From positions 43,094-107,093 of the forward strand of contig QFQY01000006.1 of NCBI GenBank assembly GCA_003248805.1: 64,000 bases of DNA. Reading direction: 5' to 3'. The position numbers were made by a program, and so were the translations under genes. The notes beneath the pieces were generated by a model. It made no database searches, was not told the DNA's origin, and saw only the letters and a list, made by a program, of their open reading frames with translations. The DNA comes from Chelatococcus sp. (lineage in GTDB: Bacteria > Pseudomonadota > Alphaproteobacteria > Rhizobiales > Beijerinckiaceae). Shown piece by piece: positions 45,409-53,572 of the stretch (positions within the stretch are counted from its first letter, which is position 1; each line of letters starts with the position of its first letter).

Positions 45409-46257
45409 CTACTTCTCGGTTTCCACGAGGCCCTTCACGAAGAGCCTCTGCATCAGGATGACGACGAGCACGGGCGGCAGCATCGCCAGCATGGCGGTCG
45501 CCATGGCGAGCTGCCATTCGGTCAGCGCGTCGGAGGTGACGATCATCTTCTTGATGGCGATGACGATGGTCTGCATCGAGTCCTTGGTCGTCACCAGCAG
45601 CGGCCAGAGATACTGGTTCCAGCCATAGATGAACTGGATCACGAAGAGCGCCGCGATCGTCGTGATCGAGAGCGGCAGCAGCGTGTCCTTGAAGAAGCGG
45701 AAGGGGCCGGCGCCGTCGATCTTCGAGGCTTCCAGAAGCTCGTCCGGGATCGTCATGAAGAACTGGCGGAAGAGCAGCGTGCCCGTGGCCGAAGCGATGA
45801 GCGGGACCGCGAGCCCCTGATAGGTGTCGAGCATGCGCAGATCGGAGACGATCTTGAAGGTCGGGAAGATGCGCACTTCGACAGGAAGCATCAGCGTGAC
45901 GAAGATGATCCAGAAGGCCGCCATCCGGAACGGGAAGCGGTAGTAGACCACCGCATAGGCCGAGAGCACCGAGATGAAGATCTTGCCCAGCGCAATGGCC
46001 ATCGCCATGACGAAGGAGTTGAACAGCATCGTGATCACCGGCTCGCGGGTGGTGCCCGAGGTGCCGACGAACAGGATGCGGTGGTAGTTCTCGAAGAAAT
46101 AAGGGCCCGGATAGAGCGGCAGCTTGCCGTTGATGATGGTCGCGGCATCCCAGGTCGAGGCGACGAAGGTCAGCCAGACCGGAAAGGCGACGATCAGGAC
46201 GCCGATGGTGAGAATGACATAGGCGATCGCATCGCCGAGGCGGCGGTCTTCGACCAT
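45409..46257 (-). CDS. ugpE: Glycerol-3-phosphate ABC transporter permease
   Basis: A 282-residue permease with six helices. The EAA loop E-L-L-E-A-S-K-I-D-G-A-G-P is near residue 190, matching the coupling-helix motif of MalG-like subunits. UgpE landmarks include the extended first periplasmic loop with L-Y-P-G-P-Y-F-F-E-N-Y. The start ATG at 46257 shares one base with the stop of the creatininase-family gene (TGATG), showing strict coupling. It is paired with ugpA at 47015. Confidence 0.9.
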   Translation of the reverse strand: MVEDRRLGDAIAYVILTIGVLIVAFPVWLTFVASTWDAATIINGKLPLYPGPYFFENYHRILFVGTSGTTREPVITMLFNSFVMAMAIALGKIFISVLSAYAVVYYRFPFRMAAFWIIFVTLMLPVEVRIFPTFKIVSDLRMLDTYQGLAVPLIASATGTLLFRQFFMTIPDELLEASKIDGAGPFRFFKDTLLPLSITTIAALFVIQFIYGWNQYLWPLLVTTKDSMQTIVIAIKKMIVTSDALTEWQLAMATAMLAMLPPVLVVILMQRLFVKGLVETEK

Positions 46258-47015
46258 CAGAGGAAGGTCCCCGGTTCGCGCAGCGTGGCGGCGAGCGCCT
46301 CGGCGCAGGCCGAGAGCAGCTTCTCGCCCTTCTGGCGGCTGGATTTGCGGGCATCGCCCGCCACGCCCGTCGGCGTCGTGTCGGCGAAGGCGCTGAAGCT
46401 GCCGACGACCGGACGCATCAGCGCCTCGATATCGGCGCCGAGCATGCCATAGGCCTCGCCGAGGCGCTCGCGGCGGACGGCGTCCGGCGCCACCGCCATC
46501 ATCATCGAGCTCTCGACCTCGCAGGCATGGAGCACGCCGCGCTGATCCTCCAGCAGCGACGGCAGCGCATCCTTCGCCAGCAAGAAATAGGTGGTGACGC
46601 GCAGCGTCAGCGTCGTCTCGCGGGCGAAATCGGGCAGGAAGGCCGCCAGCGCGTTCACGTTGCCGCCATGGCCGTTGACGATCAGCACGCGGCGGAAGCC
46701 GTGGCGCTCGAGGCTCTTCAGCAGGCAGAGCAGCACCGCCCGATAGGTCGGGATGTCGAGGGTGAAGGTGCCGCCGAAGGCCATGTGATGCTCGGCCATG
46801 CCGCACCAGAGCGTCGGCGCCACCACCACCGTGCCGTCGCCGACGCGCTCGGCGGCGGCCTTGCAGACCGCGCCGCACAGGACCGTGTCCACGCCCGTGC
46901 CGAGATGCGGGCCATGCTGCTCCACGGAGGCGACGGGCAGCACGACGATGGCGTCCGACGACGCCTTCTCCCGCAGTTCCTCGGCGGTGAGCTCGCTCCA
47001 GAGAACCGACGCCAT
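46257..47015 (-). CDS. Creatininase-family amidohydrolase embedded in the ugp operon
   Basis: A 252-residue metal-dependent amidohydrolase. Metal ligands are in V-E-Q-H-G-P-H-L near residue 33, the Asp of G-V-D-T, N-G-H-G-G-N near 113 and the Glu of H-A-C-E-V-E-S-S near 168. Family members cleave cyclic amides or formamides (creatinine, formamidopyrimidines such as ArfB and FAPy deformylase, mycofactocin maturation). The ORF is coupled on both sides by TGATG overlaps to ugpA and ugpE, so it belongs to the operon. It is not part of the E. coli ugp system. What it does for phosphate or glycerophosphate uptake is unknown. Confidence 0.88.
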   Translation of the reverse strand: MASVLWSELTAEELREKASSDAIVVLPVASVEQHGPHLGTGVDTVLCGAVCKAAAERVGDGTVVVAPTLWCGMAEHHMAFGGTFTLDIPTYRAVLLCLLKSLERHGFRRVLIVNGHGGNVNALAAFLPDFARETTLTLRVTTYFLLAKDALPSLLEDQRGVLHACEVESSMMMAVAPDAVRRERLGEAYGMLGADIEALMRPVVGSFSAFADTTPTGVAGDARKSSRQKGEKLLSACAEALAATLREPGTFL

Positions 47016-47896
47016 CAGTAGCTCACCTTGCGCTCGATGAAGCGGAACTGGATGGCCGTCATCGCGATCACCATGATCAGGAGGACGACGGACTGCGCTG
47101 CCGAGCCGCCGAGATTGGAGCCGCCCTTGCCATCGGCATAGACCTTGTAGACGAGAGTCTCGGTCGCGCCGGACGGCCCGCCGCCCGTGACCGTGTCGAT
47201 GATGCCGAAGGTGTCGAAGAAGACGTAGACGATGTTGACGACGAGCAGGAAGAAGGTCGTCGGCGACAGCAGCGGGAAAACGATGGTCCAGAAGCGGCGC
47301 ATCGGGCGGGCGCCGTCGATCACGGCGGCCTCGATCACGCTCTTGGGGATCGACTGGAGACCGGCGAGGAAGAAGAGGAAGTTGTAGCTGATCTGCTTCC
47401 AGGTCGCGGCGAGGATGACCAGCAGCATGGCGTCGTTGCCGTTAAGCCGCGGATTCCAGTTGACGCCCAGGTTCGCGAGCCCGCGCGCCAGCATGCCGAG
47501 CGAGGGATCGAACATGAAGATCCAGAGGACGCCGGCGATGGCCGGCGCCACCGCGTAGGGCCAGATCAGCAGCGTCTTGTAGAACTCCGCGCCCCGGATC
47601 TGGCGGTCGGCCATGACAGCGAAGAGCAGCGCCAGCGATAGTGAGAACACGCAGACGAAAGTCGAGAAGATGATCGTGTTGATGAACGCGCGCAGGTAGC
47701 CGGGGTCGCTGAACAGCAGCTGGTAGTTCTCGAACCAGACGAACTCGGTCGAGGTTCCGAAGGCGTCTTCGAGCAGGAAGCTCTGCCAGACGGCTTGGCT
47801 GGCGGGCCAATAGAAGAACACGACGGTGATCGCGAGCTGCGGCAGCAGCAGCAGGAACGGGATCGTCAGGCCCTTGAAATACGCGTTCTTCTGCAT
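47015..47896 (-). CDS. ugpA: Glycerol-3-phosphate ABC transporter permease
   Basis: A 293-residue permease with six helices. The EAA loop [13 protein letters not shown] is near residue 195. Phrases such as [12 protein letters not shown] and [16 protein letters not shown] match UgpA closely. The start is ATG at 47896; a TTG four codons upstream would also be open. The stop overlaps the creatininase-family start (TGATG). It is separated from ugpB by 170 bases of hairpin repeat. Confidence 0.91.
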   Translation of the reverse strand: MQKNAYFKGLTIPFLLLLPQLAITVVFFYWPASQAVWQSFLLEDAFGTSTEFVWFENYQLLFSDPGYLRAFINTIIFSTFVCVFSLSLALLFAVMADRQIRGAEFYKTLLIWPYAVAPAIAGVLWIFMFDPSLGMLARGLANLGVNWNPRLNGNDAMLLVILAATWKQISYNFLFFLAGLQSIPKSVIEAAVIDGARPMRRFWTIVFPLLSPTTFFLLVVNIVYVFFDTFGIIDTVTGGGPSGATETLVYKVYADGKGGSNLGGSAAQSVVLLIMVIAMTAIQFRFIERKVSY

Positions 47897-47916
47897 TCCG
47901 GCTCTCAAATGCGCGC

Positions 47917-48045
47917 GTCATCCCGGGCGCAGCGAAGGGTTGGCGTCATTCTCGGGTTCGCACCCGAGACTCTCATGACCGGCATGCCGGTTTCCGAGAT
48001 GGTCGGGGCAAGCCCGACCATGACGCTTCCACACCCGGGGATGAC
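47917..48045. repeat. REP-like hairpin element between ugpB and ugpA
   Basis: Outer arms GTCATCCCGGG (47917-47927) and CCCGGGGATGAC (48034-48045) enclose CTCGGGT / ACCCGAG (47951-47968) and TGGTCGGG / CCCGACCA (48000-48020). It resembles the element at 44246. On the ugpB mRNA it sits just after the stop and may stabilise that message. Confidence 0.7.
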
Positions 48046-48066
48046 GGCGTGTGCTTCATTCAGGGC

Positions 48067-49392
48067 TCAGCGCGTCGCGCTGCGCTCGAACTGCCGCAGC
48101 ATCTGGTTGCCGCGCGCCGCCGCCGCGTCGAGCGCCGCCTTCGGCGTCTTCTGGCCGTTCAGCGCCGCCTCCAGCTCCTCCGACCAGATGTCGCGGATCT
48201 GGACGAGGCTGCCGTAGCGCAGGCCCTTCGAGGCGTCGGTCGGCTCCTTGTTGGTGAGCTCGAGGATCGGCGTCTCGAGATAAGGCTTGTCCTTGTAGAA
48301 CCCCGAAGCCTTGACCTTCTCATAGGCGGCCTTGGTGATCGGCAGATAGCCCGACTCGGTATGCAGCTTCACCTGGCGGTCGACGTCGGACAGGAAGGTG
48401 AAGAACTTGGCCACGCCCTTGTACTCGGCCGCGCTCTTGCCGCCCATCACCCACAGCGAGGCGCCGCCGATGATCGAGTTCTGCGGCGCGCCCTGGACAT
48501 CCGGGTAGTACGGCATCGCCGCATTGCCCCAGTCGAACTTGGCGTTGGCGCGGACATTGCCGAAGAAGCCGGAGGAGGTCAGCATGATCGGGCACTCGCC
48601 CGAGGTGAAGCGCCCCTCGCCCGTGTTGGTGCGGCCGGAATAGTCGTAGGTCTTGTCCTTCTGCAGCTCGACCAGATTGGTCCAGTGCTTGAGGAAGGCG
48701 GGGCTCTCGTTGAAGTTCAGCACAGCGTCGAAGCCGTCCATGCCGTTGACCTTGGTCGAGAGCGGGATGTTGTGCCAGGCGCCGAACTGCTCGATGTTCG
48801 CCCAGGGCGCCCAGGCATTGGTGAAGCCGCACTTGTCGAAGCCGGCGGCCTTCAGCTTCTTGCCGGCCTCGAAGACCTCGGGCCAGGTCTTCGGCGGCGC
48901 GTCGGGGTTCAGGCCGGCCTTCCTGAAGGCGTCCTTGTTGTACCACATCACCATCGAGGACGAGTTGAACGGCATGGAGAGCATCTCGCCCTTCGCCGTC
49001 GAATAATAGCCGGTGATCGCGGGCAGATAGGCCTTCGGATCGAAGGTTTCGCCGGCTTCCTTCATCAGCTCGAAGACGGGCTTCACGGCGCCCTTGGCCG
49101 ACATCATCGTGCCGGTGCCGACCTCGAAGACCTGGAGGATGTGCGGCGCCTGGCCGGCACGGAAGGCGGCGATGCCGGCGTTCAGCGTGTCGGGATAGGA
49201 GCCCTTATAGGCCGGGACGACCTTGTACTCCTTCTGGGAGGCGTTGAAATCCTCGGCCAGCTTGACGACGACGTCGTTGTTGGCGCCCGTCAGCGCATGC
49301 CACCACTGGATCTCGGTCTGCGCCAGAGCCGGAGTCGCGCTGGCGATGGCCAGAGCCGCAACCGACATCGTGATCTTCGTCCTGATGCTCAT
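48067..49392 (-). CDS. ugpB: Glycerol-3-phosphate-binding periplasmic protein
   Basis: A 441-residue exported binding protein with signal peptide ending A-L-A (about residue 24). The mature start T-E-I-Q-W-W-H-A-L and the run Y-K-V-V-P-A-Y-K-G-S-Y followed by G-I-A-A-F-R-A-G-Q-A-P-H-I-L-Q-V-F-E-V-G-T match E. coli UgpB, including residues lining the phosphate site. It delivers sn-glycerol-3-phosphate or glycerophosphodiesters to UgpAE. The start is ATG at 49392 with GGGAG eight bases upstream. A PHO box precedes it, so the operon should be induced by phosphate starvation. Confidence 0.93.
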   Translation of the reverse strand: MSIRTKITMSVAALAIASATPALAQTEIQWWHALTGANNDVVVKLAEDFNASQKEYKVVPAYKGSYPDTLNAGIAAFRAGQAPHILQVFEVGTGTMMSAKGAVKPVFELMKEAGETFDPKAYLPAITGYYSTAKGEMLSMPFNSSSMVMWYNKDAFRKAGLNPDAPPKTWPEVFEAGKKLKAAGFDKCGFTNAWAPWANIEQFGAWHNIPLSTKVNGMDGFDAVLNFNESPAFLKHWTNLVELQKDKTYDYSGRTNTGEGRFTSGECPIMLTSSGFFGNVRANAKFDWGNAAMPYYPDVQGAPQNSIIGGASLWVMGGKSAAEYKGVAKFFTFLSDVDRQVKLHTESGYLPITKAAYEKVKASGFYKDKPYLETPILELTNKEPTDASKGLRYGSLVQIRDIWSEELEAALNGQKTPKAALDAAAARGNQMLRQFERSATR

Positions 49393-49442
49393 CGGGTGTC
49401 TCCCTTCCGCCCCGGGATCGGCGGTTCTTGTCGTTGGTGCGC

Positions 49443-49490
49443 AAGCTAGCATGAAGCGCAGGCGACAACTCAATGACAAATCGATGACAG
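49443..49490 (-). promoter_or_regulatory. Three-repeat PHO box and promoter of the ugp operon
   Basis: Read on the minus strand: CTGTCAT (49490-49484), TTGTCAT (49479-49473) and TTGTCGC (49468-49462), each 11 bases from the next, as PhoB needs. The arrangement is two strong repeats plus a weaker third. Thirteen bases further, TAGCTT (49448-49443) is a fitting -10. This is the classical architecture of a PhoB-activated promoter in which the box replaces the -35. Confidence 0.88.
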
Positions 49491-49586
49491 CGCCGCAATC
49501 CGGCTTGTTGCAGTGCAGCTTGCCTATCGGCCCGCGACAGGCTGTTGTCGCGCCCCGCATTCTATTCCCCTAGTCGGAACCCGCCC

Positions 49587-50765
49587 ATGCCCAGCCTCGC
49601 CCTCTCCGTGAACACGACCCTGCCGCACGACGCCGGCGCCGCGGCCCTGCTCGGCCGGATCTGGCGCCCCGATCTCGACGGCCCCGCCGTCGTCACCGTG
49701 AGGGACGGACAGCTGGTCGACATCTCGCGCAACTACCCGACCAGTCGCGATCTCTGTGAAGCTGTCGACCCGGCAGCGGCCCTGAGAGCGGCCAAGGGCG
49801 AGACCGTCGGATCGCTCGCGGCGGTCCTCGCCAACACGCCGGTCGAAGGGCGCGACCCGTCGAAGCCCTGGCTGCTCTCGCCGCTCGACCTCCAGGCCGT
49901 GAAGGCTGCGGGCGTGACCTTCGCCGTCTCGATGCTGGAGCGCGTCATCGAGGAGAAGGCGCGCGGCAACCCCGAGGCGGCCGCGACGATCCGCCAGGAA
50001 ATCGGGAAGCTGATCGGCGACGATCTCTCGAAGCTGAAGCCCGGCTCGCCGGAGGCGATGCATCTCAAGGAGGTGCTGATCAAGCAGGGCGCCTGGAGCC
50101 AGTATCTCGAGGTGGGAATCGGGCCCGACGCCGAGATCTTCACCAAGGCGCCGTCGATGTCGACGGTCGGCACCGGCTTCGACGCCGGCCTCCACCCCGC
50201 CTCGACCTGGAACAACCCCGAACCGGAGGTGGTTCTGATCGTCGCCTCGACGGGCGCGATCATCGGCGCGGCGCTCGGCAACGACGTCAACCTGCGCGAT
50301 GTCGAGGGCCGTTCCGCGCTTCTGCTGGGCAAGGCCAAGGACAACAACGCCTCCGCGACCGTCGGCCCGTTCATCCGGCTGTTCGACGCCGGCTTCACGC
50401 TCGACCATATCCGCCGCACCACCGTGACGCTGACCGTGGAAGGCGAGGACGGCTTCCGGATGGAGGGCTCCTCCTCGATCGCAAAGATCAGCCGCGACCC
50501 GGCCGATCTGGCGAAGCAGATGATCGGACCGCACCACCAGTATCCCGACGGGGCGGCGCTCTATCTCGGCACGATGTTCGCGCCGATCGAGGACCGCGAT
50601 ACGGTCGGTGGCGGCTTCACCCACAAATACGGGGATATCGTCACCATCGCGGCTCCCGAACTGGGCAGCCTCGTCAACCGCATGCGCCGCACCGACCAGT
50701 GCGAGCCCTGGACCTACGGCACCTCGCATCTGATGCGGAACCTGGCGAAACGCGGCCTGCTGTGA
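49587..50765 (+). CDS. Fumarylacetoacetate hydrolase (FAH) family protein
   Basis: A 392-residue enzyme of the FAH superfamily, probably a hydrolase or dehydratase acting on a 2-keto acid. An extended N-terminal domain (about 150 residues) precedes the FAH core, where E-V-G-I-G-P-D-A-E-I-F, N-N-P-E-P-E-V-V-L-I-V and G-N-D-V-N-L-R-D supply acidic metal ligands. The layout resembles 2-keto-3-deoxy-arabinonate dehydratases of Weimberg-type pathways more than human FAH. The start is ATG at 49587. The next gene, a PfkB kinase, begins inside its stop codon (GTGA), so the two are coupled and probably serve one sugar-acid pathway. Confidence 0.85.
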   Translation: MPSLALSVNTTLPHDAGAAALLGRIWRPDLDGPAVVTVRDGQLVDISRNYPTSRDLCEAVDPAAALRAAKGETVGSLAAVLANTPVEGRDPSKPWLLSPLDLQAVKAAGVTFAVSMLERVIEEKARGNPEAAATIRQEIGKLIGDDLSKLKPGSPEAMHLKEVLIKQGAWSQYLEVGIGPDAEIFTKAPSMSTVGTGFDAGLHPASTWNNPEPEVVLIVASTGAIIGAALGNDVNLRDVEGRSALLLGKAKDNNASATVGPFIRLFDAGFTLDHIRRTTVTLTVEGEDGFRMEGSSSIAKISRDPADLAKQMIGPHHQYPDGAALYLGTMFAPIEDRDTVGGGFTHKYGDIVTIAAPELGSLVNRMRRTDQCEPWTYGTSHLMRNLAKRGLL

Positions 50766-51694
50766 CCGATCCTGGGGTCCTCGTCTTCGGCGAGGCGCTC
50801 GCCGATCTCGTGCCGCGTGACGCCATGGGCACGGTCTACGACGCGGTCCTCGGCGGATCCGGCTTCAACACGGCTCTCGCGCTCGCCCGCTTCGGCGCGA
50901 GAGCCGGCTATTGCGCGACGCTGTCGAGCGACGCGATCGGCGCGCGCTTTCGCGACCGCCTCGCGCTCGAAGGCGTCGACATGCGCTTCTGCGCCACCAG
51001 CGCCGCGCCGACGCCGCTCGCCGTCATCGCGCCCGTCGGCAAGGACGGCGAGGCGCATTACCATTTCCACCTCGCGGGCACGGCCCTGGACGCGCCGCCT
51101 CCGACGCCGGCAGCGCTGGACGGCTTCGTCCATCTCCATCTGACCTCCTTCGCGGCCACGACGGGCCCGGCAGGGGACACCGCGCTGGCGCTGGCCGGGC
51201 GGATGCGGGGGAGGGGCGGGAGCGTCAGCTACGACGTCAACATTCGACCGGCGGCGCTCCCCCCGCGCGACGAGGCGTTACGGCTGGTCGAGCGGCGGAT
51301 CGCGCATTGCGACCTGGTCAGGGCCAGCCGCGACGACATCGACTGGCTCTTTCCGGGCGAGGCGCCCGACGACCTGGCGGCCCGCTGGCGCTCCGGGGGT
51401 ACCCGGCTCGTGATCGTGACGGACGGCGCGGACGGGGCCATCTGCCATGGCGACCAGGGCTCCATCCCGATCTCCGGAAGGCCCGTAGCGGTCGCCGACA
51501 CCATCGGCGCCGGCGACACCTTCATCGCGGGCGTCCTGGCGATGCTGGCCGCGCGCCGGAGGCTCGGCACCGACCTGAAGGCACTTGCCCGCGCAGACAT
51601 CGAATCGGCGCTGGATTTCGCGGCGGGCGTCGCCGCCGAGACCTGCACGAGGCCGGGCTGCGACCCACCACGCCGCTCGGCGCGCCCACGGTAG
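50762..51694 (+). CDS. PfkB-family carbohydrate kinase (fructokinase-like)
   Basis: A 310-residue kinase. The N-terminus V-L-V-F-G-E-A-L-A-D-L-V-P and the G-G-S-G-F-N-T-A-L-A loop are fructokinase-like, and D-T-I-G-A-G-D-T-F near residue 250 holds the catalytic Asp. The start is GTG at 50762, overlapping the FAH stop. Pairing with a keto-acid FAH enzyme points to a sugar or sugar-acid substrate that might be fructose, 2-keto-3-deoxygluconate or similar. By eye it belongs to the same superfamily as the kinase at 506 but not the same close group. The C-terminal tail is Arg/Pro-rich and low-complexity. Confidence 0.86.
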   Translation: MTDPGVLVFGEALADLVPRDAMGTVYDAVLGGSGFNTALALARFGARAGYCATLSSDAIGARFRDRLALEGVDMRFCATSAAPTPLAVIAPVGKDGEAHYHFHLAGTALDAPPPTPAALDGFVHLHLTSFAATTGPAGDTALALAGRMRGRGGSVSYDVNIRPAALPPRDEALRLVERRIAHCDLVRASRDDIDWLFPGEAPDDLAARWRSGGTRLVIVTDGADGAICHGDQGSIPISGRPVAVADTIGAGDTFIAGVLAMLAARRRLGTDLKALARADIESALDFAAGVAAETCTRPGCDPPRRSARPR

Positions 51695-51868
51695 GGCTCC
51701 CCGGTGTCGACCCGCCGGGCAAACCGAGGTTCGCTGAGACGCGGCCGAGGGCGCCTCGAGAGCAGCGCCACCGTTCGACAAGCCAAAGGCCCGGACTTTC
51801 GACGATCGCGGAAGGGCTCCGGTAAACAATGACCGGCAGTCTGCCATCGCAATTTTTCGGGAGACGCC

Positions 51869-53572
51869 ATGCCGGCCGACCATATCGACGAGGCCAAGTC
51901 CGGCGCGGCGGCAGCCATCGGGAGACATCCGCTCCGGCTCCTCGGCTCACCCCTCGTCTGGCTGGTGCTCTTCCTGGTCGCGGCGGTGCTCGCGCTCAGC
52001 CTGCCGCTGCGGCTGCCGCTCGGCCCGAATGCCTGGGACACGGCCGTCTATCTCGACGCCATCCAGCGGGTCCGGACGGGACAGATCCCCGGAATCGACT
52101 TCTTCGCCCCGGTCGGTCCGCTCAGCTATGTGCTCGCGGCCGGCCTCGACGCCCTGTTCCCGCATGCGCAGCCGATGCTGCTGGTGAACTGGGCGCTGCT
52201 GCCCGTGCTGCTGCCGGCCGCAGCCGTGCTGGTGTCGGAAATCAGGGACCGCCGTCTCGCGCTCGCCGTCCTGCTGCCGTTCCTGCTCTTCGCCACGCTG
52301 CCCATCAACCTGCACTCGCTCTATCCGATGCCCGGCTTCGACGGATACGGCCACTACAATCGCCATGTCGCGTTGCTGCTCTACCTGTTGATCGCCACCC
52401 TGCTCTTCGTCCGGCGCCGGACTGTCGCGGTCGGACTCGTGGCGGTGCTGATGCTGACCCTCTTCCTGGTGAAGATCACCGGGGCGGTCGCGGGCGCCGG
52501 CCTCGTCGGTTATGCGATCCTGGCCAGACGGCTGAAGCTGCGGGACGCCGTTCTGGCGGCGGCGCTCGTCATCGGAGCGCTCGGCCTGCTGGAGCTCGTG
52601 AGCAGGGTGATCTCGGCCTATCTCGAGGACATCCTGATCCTGCTGCGGATGAACACCGGGGCGCTGCTGCCGCGCTTCCTGACCGTCGCCTCGGTCAAGT
52701 TCAACGTCGTCGCACCCTGCGCGCTGCTGATCCTCACGCTCGGCTTCGCGGCCTGGCGCGACGGCCGGCTCTCGAGCCTGGCGGGCCTGCGCGCGACGCT
52801 CGCCTCGCCGCTCGGCTGGCTGGTGGCAGGACTGGCGGCGCTCGCCTTCTTCGAAACGCAGAATACCGGCTCGCTCGAATTCATCGGGCTCTGGCCGATC
52901 CTGCTGGCCCTCATCCTCCAATGGCGCCATCGGCGCGACACGCTCAGGCCCCTCGTGCTCGTCCTGACGCTCGCCTGCGCCCTGCCGAGCCTCATCATCT
53001 ATGTCGAGAGAGCGGCGCGCGCCATTCTCGGGACGGCTGCGCATGTCGCGCTCAACCTGCCGGCGCTGGGCCCGCTCGGCCGCGTCACCGTGAAGGCGGA
53101 CCTCGCCTCACGGGCCACCGGCATGCTCGACTATTACGCCGACCATCAGGACAGCTATCGCGAGCTCGCCCGCCGCAATCTGTCGCCCTCCCACATGCTC
53201 GCCTCCGAGATCGACTATCAGGCACTCTGGCTGATGGAGGTCCAGGAGGGCGTCGTCGCCCTGAAGGCGTGGGAGGAGGCCAACGGACGCAAGCTCGACG
53301 GCGTCTTCACGCTCGACTTCGCCGACCCCATCAACCGCATCCTCGACCGAACGCCGACGCGCGCGGTTCCGGTCGGCATCGACCCGACCCGCAGCATGCC
53401 GGACGTCAGCCCCCGCATGCTGGCGGAACTCGCGCGCACCGATGCCGTGCTCATGCCGAAATGCCCGCCGACGACGGCCCGGCAGGCGATCGCGGAGCAT
53501 TTCGCACCCGCCCTCGCCGGACGCCGGCTCGTCGCGCTCGCGCCGTGCTGGGACATGTATCTTCGGCCCTAG
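51869..53572 (+). CDS. Polytopic membrane protein, GT39/ArnT-like glycosyltransferase fold
   Basis: A 567-residue protein with about 11 hydrophobic segments in the first 400 residues and a soluble C-terminal domain of about 160. After the first helix comes L-G-P-N-A-W-D-T-A-V-Y-L-D-A, an acidic periplasmic loop in the position of the catalytic loop of GT-C glycosyltransferases. The family assignment is weak, and I see no firm motif beyond that. The start ATG at 51869 lies 174 bases after the kinase, in a gap with no recognisable signal. Its stop overlaps that of the convergent Ada-like gene (CTAG). A role in cell-surface glycan modification is possible only. Confidence 0.7.
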   Translation: MPADHIDEAKSGAAAAIGRHPLRLLGSPLVWLVLFLVAAVLALSLPLRLPLGPNAWDTAVYLDAIQRVRTGQIPGIDFFAPVGPLSYVLAAGLDALFPHAQPMLLVNWALLPVLLPAAAVLVSEIRDRRLALAVLLPFLLFATLPINLHSLYPMPGFDGYGHYNRHVALLLYLLIATLLFVRRRTVAVGLVAVLMLTLFLVKITGAVAGAGLVGYAILARRLKLRDAVLAAALVIGALGLLELVSRVISAYLEDILILLRMNTGALLPRFLTVASVKFNVVAPCALLILTLGFAAWRDGRLSSLAGLRATLASPLGWLVAGLAALAFFETQNTGSLEFIGLWPILLALILQWRHRRDTLRPLVLVLTLACALPSLIIYVERAARAILGTAAHVALNLPALGPLGRVTVKADLASRATGMLDYYADHQDSYRELARRNLSPSHMLASEIDYQALWLMEVQEGVVALKAWEEANGRKLDGVFTLDFADPINRILDRTPTRAVPVGIDPTRSMPDVSPRMLAELARTDAVLMPKCPPTTARQAIAEHFAPALAGRRLVALAPCWDMYLRP

